Shown here: piece by piece, positions 1 through 4,489 of the stretch
How the letters are laid out: the number at the start of each line of letters is the position of its first letter
Numbering within the stretch: the first letter of the stretch is position 1
DNA from: an uncultured Oscillospiraceae bacterium
GTDB lineage: Bacteria > Bacillota > Clostridia > Oscillospirales > Oscillospiraceae
DNA length: 8,802 nucleotides
Reading direction: 5' to 3'
NCBI GenBank assembly: GCA_900758315.1
Contig: CAAERF010000449.1
Location: forward strand, 1 to 8,802
Notes under the pieces: model-generated
Database searches by the model: none
The model's input: only the letters and a program-made list of their open reading frames with translations
What the model was told of the DNA's origin: nothing
Position numbers and translations under genes: made by a program

Positions 1-545
1 CCCTGCTCGGCCTTTTTGAGCAACTGATAGGTGTCCTTGCTGAACGCTGCCGTTTCCTCTCGCTCCTGTCCGTCAAAGGTCTTTCCCTTTTCGGTGATAT
101 GCAGCCCATATTTCGCACACAGCTGGTCAGAATAATCTTTCATGGCCTGTAGCTCCGCCTTGCTCTGCTGAATCTTGTGGCCGTCTACGCAACTCACGCT
201 GTTCACTACGAAATGCGTATGTATGTGCTTCTTGTCCTCGTGGGTGGCAATCAGCACCTCAAAGTCTTGCCACTCTGGGCGTGAAGCCGCCAGCTGGCAC
301 GCGATCTGGTGCGCCTGCACCGGATCTATATTTTCCTCCGGTGCAAAACTCTGAACAAAATGTTTATACGTTCGCCCACCATTTTTCCCCCATAGACGTT
401 TTGTAAATTCCATTTGTTCTTGAACCATGTCTGGTGTGCAATTTAAGCAACTAAGTAACTTTTGCTCTGTTTTTTCTTCTTTCATCACATAATTAAGAAT
501 TGTCTTTATTCCAGCTCTGGAAGATACGGCTTTAATAACTGCCAT
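1..545 (-). CDS. MOBP-type relaxase, N-terminal part (runs off the window)
   Basis: This is the DNA relaxase that would nick one strand at oriT and lead it into the recipient during mobilization. The window shows 181 codons; the C-terminal part lies beyond base 1. The N-terminus has the relaxase motif I context with a candidate catalytic tyrosine at residue 19 (ILNYVM). The metal-binding histidine motif is at residues 102-111 (HEDKKHIHTH), followed by FVVN. I chose the ATG at 545 because it is in frame with the whole domain and has a GAGGTG ribosome site at 554-559, 8 nt upstream. A later ATG at 485 would drop Tyr19. The start overlaps the last 40 nt of mobC, which suggests translational coupling. 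Family assignment rests on motif recognition; the exact MOB subfamily is not certain. Confidence 0.93.
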   Translation of the reverse strand, partial: MAVIKAVSSRAGIKTILNYVMKEEKTEQKLLSCLNCTPDMVQEQMEFTKRLWGKNGGRTYKHFVQSFAPEENIDPVQAHQIACQLAASRPEWQDFEVLIATHEDKKHIHTHFVVNSVSCVDGHKIQQSKAELQAMKDYSDQLCAKYGLHITEKGKTFDGQEREETAAFSKDTYQLLKKAEQ

Positions 546-829
546 ACATTATTCACCTCATTCAGCACTGTTGACAGTTCTTTTTTATAGTCAATATAAC
601 CACGCTCATTAAGCCTTTGAGCAATTTGATTTAGGTTCACGCCTTGCCGTCTTAATTCTGGCATGATTGCTATAATGCCGTCTGTGTTCACGACTTTCTT
701 CCCCAATACACAGGATAAAATATACCTCTGCTGGTTCATGCCACTTTCAGAAATTTTCTGTTGCAGCAGCTCCCATTCCTCCTCACTAACTCGGAATGAG
801 AGCTGCTTCGGTCTACTCTTATTTGCCAC
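506..829 (-). CDS. mobC: MobC-family relaxosome accessory protein
   Basis: This 107-aa protein is a MobC-type mobilization factor. Such proteins bind oriT DNA and help the relaxase open the nick region. The first half (about residues 5-45) reads like a ribbon-helix-helix domain (KQLSFRVSEEEWELLQQKI). The second half carries the typical MobC stretch LRRQGVNLNQIAQRLNE. A longer frame opens at 934 but would overlap the upstream gene by 100 nt. I prefer the GTG at 829, which lies 5 nt after the upstream stop and has AAGGGAG as ribosome site inside the last codons of that gene. That gives tight coupling within a three-gene operon with the relaxase, whose start lies inside the end of mobC. Confidence 0.88.
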   Translation of the reverse strand: MANKSRPKQLSFRVSEEEWELLQQKISESGMNQQRYILSCVLGKKVVNTDGIIAIMPELRRQGVNLNQIAQRLNERGYIDYKKELSTVLNEVNNVWQLLKPYLPELE

Positions 830-834
830 CGCAG

Positions 835-1347
835 TTATTCTCCCTTGAAGTTTTTCATTGTCTGTACATAATCTCGGATTGCCTCTACTTCTTCGGCCAT
901 ACTCAATCTGCTCGGCTTCCAATCGTCCAGACAATACTGCAATTCTTCCTCAAACCAGAACGTTGCTCCCGGCTCCATTTCGTATTCTTCGCGTTGCTCC
1001 TCAAACTCCTCTGGATGCGATTTGTATTCTTCGTTCTCCTCATAAAGTTCGATAAAATTTTCGAGGTCTGCATGCTGCTCCAGCAAATGCCACAGCAGTG
1101 TTCTCTTATCATCACGCTCGAAGCCGCAGCGGTTGAACCAGTCCTCGGCCAGATAGCGTTCATCCGAACCATTGGTGAAAGTGCCATCAACCAGATCACC
1201 GATGAAGCTCTCCAGCAACTCAGAAACCGTCATGCTGTGGCTGGTGGCTTTTTGCAAAATACGGTCGCAATCAGCATCGGACAATTTCAAAACGAGTGTC
1301 CGCTCTTTGATGGTTTTGATTTCTTTTTTCCGATCTTCGTACAACAT
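835..1347 (-). CDS. acidic accessory protein of the mobilization operon, function unknown
   Basis: I do not recognise this 170-aa protein as a named family. It is the first gene of the mobilization operon, directly ahead of mobC. Residues about 16-53 (TLVLKLSDADCDRILQKA and the helix after it) read as a strand followed by two helices, like a ribbon-helix-helix DNA-binding fold. The rest is strongly acidic and rich in Glu, Trp and Phe (for example EELYEENEEY-like segments around residues 98-125). The start has an AGAGAGG ribosome site 6 nt upstream. Position and the putative DNA-binding N-terminus suggest an oriT-binding or operon-regulating relaxosome component; that role is inference. The operators around the promoter at 1472-1500 would be natural targets for it or for MobC. 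Confidence 0.8.
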   Translation of the reverse strand: MLYEDRKKEIKTIKERTLVLKLSDADCDRILQKATSHSMTVSELLESFIGDLVDGTFTNGSDERYLAEDWFNRCGFERDDKRTLLWHLLEQHADLENFIELYEENEEYKSHPEEFEEQREEYEMEPGATFWFEEELQYCLDDWKPSRLSMAEEVEAIRDYVQTMKNFKGE

Positions 1348-1398
1348 GGGAAACCTCTCTTTCTTTCGTTCGCGGCGTTCTCCAAGCAGGGGATTGAA

Positions 1399-1413
1399 GG
1401 GGGTGCAGCCCCC
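1399..1413. repeat. GC-rich short hairpin in the mob leader
   Basis: Five G, the loop TGCAG, then five C form a small hairpin between the mob promoter and the first mob gene. It lies beside the longer candidate oriT hairpin and may be part of the relaxosome binding region or a leader RNA element. Confidence 0.5.
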
Positions 1414-1416
1414 TCA

Positions 1417-1451
1417 CAAGCTCTAAAGTGGTAACACTTTAGGTAGCTTGC
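1417..1451. other. candidate oriT core (inverted repeat plus CTTGC)
   Basis: CTAAAGTG (1423-1430) and CACTTTAG (1435-1442) form a perfect 8-bp inverted repeat with a GTAA loop. The stem extends through CAAGCT/AGCTTG with a 2-nt GT bulge. The arm is followed by GTAGCTTGCA. A hairpin next to a nick-like sequence, upstream of an accessory gene, mobC and relaxase, is the usual oriT layout. CTTGC resembles nick regions I recall for some Gram-positive MOBP systems, but this is from memory and the nick position is not shown by the sequence. Confidence 0.55.
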
Positions 1452-1456
1452 AATAT

Positions 1457-1511
1457 ATCTCCCACACCTTCATTATACATGGTGGTAGCACTGCTGTCAA
1501 GTGTGGGAGAT
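1457..1511. promoter_or_regulatory. 11-bp inverted repeat framing the mob promoter (candidate operator)
   Basis: ATCTCCCACAC (1457-1467) and GTGTGGGAGAT (1501-1511) are perfect inverted copies, separated by 33 bp that hold the whole promoter. One copy covers the predicted start site and the other abuts the -35 box. This geometry fits a repressor that binds both arms, such as MobC or the 170-aa protein; the identity of the binder is inference. Confidence 0.6.
1472..1500 (-). promoter_or_regulatory. perfect consensus sigma-A promoter of the mob operon
   Basis: On the minus strand, TTGACA (1495-1500) and TATAAT (1472-1477) are separated by exactly 17 bp. This points at the 170-aa gene, mobC and the relaxase. 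The start of transcription would fall near 1465, inside the left arm of an inverted repeat that flanks the promoter. A full-consensus promoter on a mobilization operon would normally need a repressor. Confidence 0.85.
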
Positions 1512-1531
1512 GGGCTTGCGGTAGCAAGCCC
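1512..1531. repeat. hairpin GGGCTTGC-GGTA-GCAAGCCC
   Basis: An 8-bp perfect stem with a 4-nt loop lies immediately beside the operator arm. Its left half with the loop (GGGCTTGCGGTA) recurs at 1792-1803 as part of another inverted repeat. Confidence 0.6.
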
Positions 1532-1574
1532 CAGTGCGGCAGATTGCCCTTTTGCCTGCTGCTGTGAATGGAGG

Positions 1575-1689
1575 AAAACGAGCGTCAAGGGCTTGCTTTT
1601 TTCACCCCGTTCGAGCCATCTGCGCAGCAGATCGGCGTGTAACGGGTAGAAAAAAGTGGTTCGCATGAACCACCCTTGACGCTCGTTTT
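1575..1689. repeat. 115-bp nested inverted repeat with side hairpin
   Basis: The outer arms are 17 bp and perfect: AAAACGAGCGTCAAGGG (1575-1591) pairs with 1673-1689. Nested inside are TTTTTTC/GAAAAAA (1597-1603, 1649-1655), CCCGTT/AACGGG (1606-1611, 1641-1646), and ATCTGC/GCAGAT (1618-1623, 1627-1632). A side hairpin, GTGGTTC-GCAT-GAACCAC, occupies 1656-1673. The whole piece can fold into one branched single-stranded structure. It could be part of the transfer origin, a single-strand replication origin, or a structured RNA; the sequence does not decide between these. Confidence 0.6.
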
Positions 1690-1791
1690 TCGGAATGTAC
1701 GATGTGCACCGGAACTCAATCGCTGCACTTGTTCTCTCTTAATTCATGGCAAACAGACGCAACATCCTACTTCCCATTAAGCAATAAATAA

Positions 1792-1831
1792 GGGCTTGCG
1801 GTAACGCCGACCAAAGCCACACCGCAAGCCC
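1792..1831. repeat. 11-bp inverted repeat in the mob/cargo-1 spacer
   Basis: GGGCTTGCGGT (1792-1802) and ACCGCAAGCCC (1821-1831) form a perfect stem around an 18-nt loop. There is no clean T-run on the plus strand; on the minus strand it is followed by TTATTTATT, so a weak minus-strand terminator is possible. I see no gene between 1690 and 2038. Confidence 0.5.
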
Positions 1832-1981
1832 AATCAAAAAGGCCACCCGAAATCTTTTTACTTCGGCTGCATTTTTATTATACCTGATTGCACCACAACA
1901 AACAACTATCATTGAGTTGATGTTTTGCCGTACCCGCGCTCTTCTTCTATCTATGTTTTTGTAGTTTTGCCCAAAAATATC

Positions 1982-2010
1982 TTGCTATATCAATATGTTT
2001 TTGTTATAAT
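1982..2010 (+). promoter_or_regulatory. promoter of cargo cassette 1
   Basis: TTGCTA (1982-1987), a 17-bp spacer, and TATAAT (2005-2010) with a TGT extended -10 just before it. It lies about 110 bp ahead of the secreted-protein start. Confidence 0.8.
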
Positions 2011-2038
2011 TATCCCATCAAAAGGGGAGGTGTATCCA

Positions 2039-2050
2039 ATGGTTTATTGA
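2039..2050 (+). other. three-codon leader ORF with a strong ribosome site
   Basis: ATG GTT TAT TGA follows the near-perfect ribosome site GGGGAGGTG (2024-2032) at 8 nt spacing. It is the first and strongest translation start on the cassette-1 transcript, yet it stops after Met-Val-Tyr. The real gene begins 68 nt later with its own ribosome site. It may be a regulatory leader or the relic of a longer N-terminus lost by an indel. Confidence 0.45.
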
Positions 2051-2118
2051 TATATACATATAACCAAATAAAACCAACTCTACATATTGATAAAGATCTT
2101 GGTAAAGAAGGCTATATA

Positions 2119-3015
2119 ATGCGCAAAACCGGATTTTTGAAACGTATGATCAGTATGATTTGTATCATCTCTATCATGACAATTTCTTTTGTACAACCCT
2201 CTTTCGCAGCAAATACTGCCCCCACCATCACATCTAACGATGGATATACCTACGAAATTGAGTGGCAGAACGATACCGATTTTATCCTAACCGGATTTAT
2301 TAACGGTACTGCTATTGATCGTGTAACTGGTTCCATTGGCGGCGAATATGTAACTCTGGAAACCTTTGAACAAGGAAATACGGTACAAGACCGCAGTAAT
2401 AACGCAGTATCCCGTATCAAAGTTTCGGATATTATTATCCCTGCTGAAGACGAGCAAGCTCCAGAAGTTACTCCAGTACCCGTAACATACGCCAGTTCTG
2501 CTGGTTCTATACAATATCGTGTTTTAGCCGATAAGTATTACTATTATACTATCAATGTAGATTATGAGATTATCAATACTAGTGAGGTCTCGGAATATGA
2601 AATCAATGCTGATGCCAACACAAATCTATCTCTTTTTATTGGTGCAGTTTTAAGTGTCACTGGCGTTGCCTTAGGCACAGGTATCGCAGCTGGCATTATC
2701 AGATTTGTTGGTGGAGTCGTTTCTGGCGGAACAATAACCAAGGGCGCACATGGATATTTCTCCGGCACACAATATGATTATAATCTCGGCGCTGAAAATC
2801 GAGCTGTATCTCCCATTGTAAGACGCACATATAATGGTAAAGCATTCAATGGTAACACCCGTGTTGCCGATCAAGCCTGGAAGAAAGGTCAAAAAGTATA
2901 TGAAGGTTATTATCCACAATTCATTCGTCAAAAGGATACAACTGTAGCTGGATGGATTTTTAACGATTTCTTCTCTGGTACCTATGATGTCTATAAATGG
3001 AGTAGCTTAATTTAA
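2119..3015 (+). CDS. secreted protein with glycine-rich hydrophobic segment, function unknown
   Basis: I do not recognise a named family. The frame opens at a TTG at 2047, but I choose the ATG at 2119: it has AAGAAGG 7 nt upstream and begins a classical signal peptide (basic MRKTGFLKR, hydrophobic core to about residue 24, cleavage likely after SFA at 28-30). The mature part has about 268 residues and no cysteine. Residues about 37-108 look beta-rich, then comes a Pro/Val linker (113-123), a second polar region, and a glycine-rich hydrophobic segment at 171-204 long enough to span a membrane. The C-terminus is aromatic and basic (residues 250-298, many Tyr, Trp, Phe). An exported pore-forming or bacteriocin-like protein would fit this architecture, but that is speculation. 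It is followed after 2 nt by the zinc-ribbon gene. Confidence 0.85.
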   Translation: MRKTGFLKRMISMICIISIMTISFVQPSFAANTAPTITSNDGYTYEIEWQNDTDFILTGFINGTAIDRVTGSIGGEYVTLETFEQGNTVQDRSNNAVSRIKVSDIIIPAEDEQAPEVTPVPVTYASSAGSIQYRVLADKYYYYTINVDYEIINTSEVSEYEINADANTNLSLFIGAVLSVTGVALGTGIAAGIIRFVGGVVSGGTITKGAHGYFSGTQYDYNLGAENRAVSPIVRRTYNGKAFNGNTRVADQAWKKGQKVYEGYYPQFIRQKDTTVAGWIFNDFFSGTYDVYKWSSLI

Positions 3016-3017
3016 TT

Positions 3018-3254
3018 ATGAAACACACCAAAAAATGCCCGAAATGTTCCGGCGAAAATATCTGTATAATCGAAAGTGATGATATATTACTTTCCAGATA
3101 TGGATCGTACATTCGCATAGGCCATACTATTTTTTCAGAAGTCCCTGTAACAAGGTATGTTTGCTGCATCTGTGGCTATAGTGAAGAATGGATTGATCAA
3201 GAATACCTACCCAGTATCAGCCAAAAGTATCCTCGCTTATACAAAACAGATTAA
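3018..3254 (+). CDS. small zinc-ribbon protein, function unknown
   Basis: This 78-aa cytosolic protein has two CxxC knuckles, C7-P-K-C10 and C49-C-I-C52, spaced as in a zinc ribbon (CPKC ... YVCCICGY). No signal peptide or membrane segment is visible. It starts 2 nt after the stop of the secreted protein and has only a weak ribosome site (GGAG, 15 nt upstream), so it probably depends on translational coupling with that gene. The pairing suggests a job tied to the secreted product, such as self-protection or regulation, but nothing in the sequence proves it. A terminator closes the unit 18 bp later. Confidence 0.78.
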   Translation: MKHTKKCPKCSGENICIIESDDILLSRYGSYIRIGHTIFSEVPVTRYVCCICGYSEEWIDQEYLPSISQKYPRLYKTD

Positions 3255-3272
3255 GCCTAAAACAAAATGCAG

Positions 3273-3302
3273 AAAGCCCCAGTTGTTCTACTGGGGCTTT
3301 TT
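3273..3302. terminator. rho-independent terminator, bidirectional
   Basis: An 11-bp stem (AAAGCCCCAGT with ACTGGGGCTTT) around TGTTCT, followed by TTTTT on the plus strand. It ends cargo cassette 1 and can also stop the convergent helix-turn-helix gene, since the minus-strand side also carries T residues. Confidence 0.92.
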
Positions 3303-3336
3303 CGTATTCAGTCAGTATCCCATCAATGCGCATCCT

Positions 3337-3831
3337 TTATCTCCGAAAGAACCGACTAAACCATCGCCGCTTGTTCGGCACGGCCTGCTCCTCCGTCCCG
3401 CTATCAGCTGCACGATCTTCCTCACCGGCAAGCTGCTGCTGCATTGTCCCTGCGTGGAGCGCTTGTGCAGCGCGTGCGGTTTCTTGTGCTGCAAGCAATG
3501 CTGCACTGCACTCGGACAATCTTACGTTCAGTTCTCTGATCTGCTCATCTTTCGCAGAAAGCTGCGCGTCCTTGCGGTCTAATTCTTTCTGCAACATTGA
3601 AATCAGCACTGTTTCAGAGGTTTCGTAAGTTTCGCAACTTGCTTTCGCAGGTTTCGCAACTTCGTTTCGCGCTACCCCCAAATAGTGTAGATATAGCTTG
3701 CGTTTTTGGCTTTCGCTAATTGCGAAACTTCCTTTCGCATCTTTCGCAACATGGTTTCGCCGACACCACCCGCGAATTGCCTGTTCAGACACCTTACATT
3801 CTGCCGCAATTTCCTTGATCGTCTTTGCCAT
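3337..3831 (-). CDS. helix-turn-helix/coiled-coil plasmid protein (DUF536-like), iteron-bearing
   Basis: This 164-aa protein starts with a helix-turn-helix (residues about 3-26, TIKEIAAECKVSEQAIRGW). It continues with a Lys/Ala-rich linker, a long coiled coil (about 73-135) and a basic aromatic tail (NKRRWFSRFFRR). That layout resembles DUF536-type replication-associated proteins next to rep genes on Gram-positive plasmids; the match is from recalled layout, not a search. I prefer the ATG at 3831 over the GTG codons at 3840 and 3843, with AGAGGAG lying across the stop of the toxin gene. Codons about 24-68 contain 22-bp iteron-like repeats, so this gene may hold the replication or partition site as well as encode its binder. 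It probably shares a transcript with the toxin-antitoxin pair. Confidence 0.85.
   Translation of the reverse strand: MAKTIKEIAAECKVSEQAIRGWCRRNHVAKDAKGSFAISESQKRKLYLHYLGVARNEVAKPAKASCETYETSETVLISMLQKELDRKDAQLSAKDEQIRELNVRLSECSAALLAAQETARAAQALHAGTMQQQLAGEEDRAADSGTEEQAVPNKRRWFSRFFRR
3629..3672. repeat. iteron-like 22-bp tandem repeats, pair A
   Basis: Two abutting 22-bp units (3629-3650 and 3651-3672) agree at 18 of 22 positions. Each begins GTTTCGCAACTT and carries a second TTTCGC at unit positions 15-20. A weaker half-unit precedes them (TTTCGT at 3621). Confidence 0.7.
3719..3762. repeat. iteron-like 22-bp tandem repeats, pair B
   Basis: Units 3719-3740 and 3741-3762 match the first unit of pair A at 17 and 18 of 22 positions by hand alignment. 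A degenerate unit at 3697-3718 keeps only the second TTTCGC. The first half of unit 3719-3740 is inverted (TGCGAAA). Confidence 0.62.
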
Positions 3832-3848
3832 CCGGCACACCACTCCTC

Positions 3849-4124
3849 TTAGAACAAGTCGCTGTGCGTCCCCGTTCTGGTGAGATAAAGGAACAACTCG
3901 CCGTCTGCCACCTCATAGATCAGCAACCAGTCCGGCGTGATATGACATTCCCTGCAACCAGAATAATCGCCAGCCAAACGGTGATCCTTGTTCCTCTCTG
4001 GCAGGTTTTCACCTTCCGCGAGTTTTTTGATGATGTCCGTCAGCAAAGACAAATCATATCCTCTCCGCTGCACTCGTTTCAGATCTTTCTGAAATTTCGT
4101 GGTCGGGCGTACACTGTACTTCAT
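3849..4124 (-). CDS. yafQ: YafQ-family type II toxin (mRNA endonuclease)
   Basis: This 91-aa protein is a RelE-superfamily toxin of the YafQ branch, a ribosome-dependent mRNA nuclease held inactive by its DinJ-type antitoxin. The family signature is clear: KDHRLAGDYSGCRECHITPD, then WLLIY and the end LTRTGTHSDLF. The positions that match catalytic residues of E. coli YafQ are all present (His48, His61, Asp65, His87, Phe91), so it should be active. Its ATG overlaps the antitoxin stop by 4 nt (ATGA), the usual coupling. It acts in the cytoplasm and would stabilise the element by killing or stalling cells that lose it. Confidence 0.95.
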   Translation of the reverse strand: MKYSVRPTTKFQKDLKRVQRRGYDLSLLTDIIKKLAEGENLPERNKDHRLAGDYSGCRECHITPDWLLIYEVADGELFLYLTRTGTHSDLF

Positions 4125-4399
4125 GCCAGCAACTCCTTCATCATGGCATCAACATCAGTGTAAGTTTTGCCGATCGCAGGATCTTTCTTCATTCTCTGGA
4201 CTTCATCAATAGCCTCTCTCGTCTCAGCGTTCGGCTCATCCAGACGAATCTCAAACGGCAGACCATGATAACGCAATGCCTGACGATAGAAAATACCCGT
4301 AGCGGTGCTCAAGTCCAATCCAAGCGACTGAAATAACGCCGCTGCTTCTTTCTTCAGCTCCGGCTCAATGCGCAACGTCATATTTCCCTTAGTTGCCAT
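4121..4399 (-). CDS. dinJ: RelB/DinJ-family antitoxin
   Basis: This 92-aa protein pairs with the YafQ toxin. The N-terminus (NMTLRIEPELKKEAAALFQSL, residues 6-26) is a ribbon-helix-helix DNA-binding domain, followed by the typical DinJ segment STATGIFYRQALRYHGLPFEI. The acidic C-terminal part would wrap the toxin. AGAGGAG lies 9 nt before the ATG. Antitoxins of this family repress their own operon, alone and with toxin. The promoter just upstream (4447-4475) carries a small palindrome over the -35 box that could be the operator. It is the first gene of a unit with the toxin and probably the helix-turn-helix gene. Confidence 0.95.
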   Translation of the reverse strand: MATKGNMTLRIEPELKKEAAALFQSLGLDLSTATGIFYRQALRYHGLPFEIRLDEPNAETREAIDEVQRMKKDPAIGKTYTDVDAMMKELLA

Positions 4400-4446
4400 G
4401 TGAAAACACTCCTCTCAAAAATGTATTGCCTATATTTTCTGCTTAC

Positions 4447-4475
4447 AGTATACGCTATTATTATTTGCATTGCAA
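4447..4475 (-). promoter_or_regulatory. promoter of the toxin-antitoxin operon, with palindrome
   Basis: On the minus strand, TTGCAA (4470-4475), 17 bp, TATACT (4447-4452). The palindrome TTGCA-T-TGCAA (4465-4475) covers the -35 box, and GTATAC covers the -10 region. Both are candidate operator half-sites for DinJ. Confidence 0.7.
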
Positions 4476-4489
4476 GTGCTTTGCGATAT

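Noticed and set aside
903..1199. 98-codon minus-strand ORF in another frame of the 170-aa gene
   Set aside because: It lies fully inside a supported gene and shows no independent start signal.
796..1434. 212-codon plus-strand ORF opposite mobC and the 170-aa gene
   Set aside because: It is antisense to two well-supported genes with good ribosome sites, and its protein is a mirror of their codons.
1439..1666. 75-codon minus-strand ORF over the mob promoter and the foldback region
   Set aside because: It spans a consensus promoter, an operator arm and several stems, has no protein pattern I recognise and no convincing ribosome site. The open frame is best explained by the repeats.
1848..1875. 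CCGAA/TTCGG hairpin followed by a T-run near 1870 as a plus-strand terminator
   Set aside because: The stem is only 5 bp with a 10-nt loop and the T-run is displaced; no plus-strand gene ends here.
2910..2918. Exact DnaA-box consensus TTATCCACA
   Set aside because: It is a single copy within codons for Tyr-Pro-Gln of the secreted protein, far from rep and the iterons; one 9-mer is likely chance.
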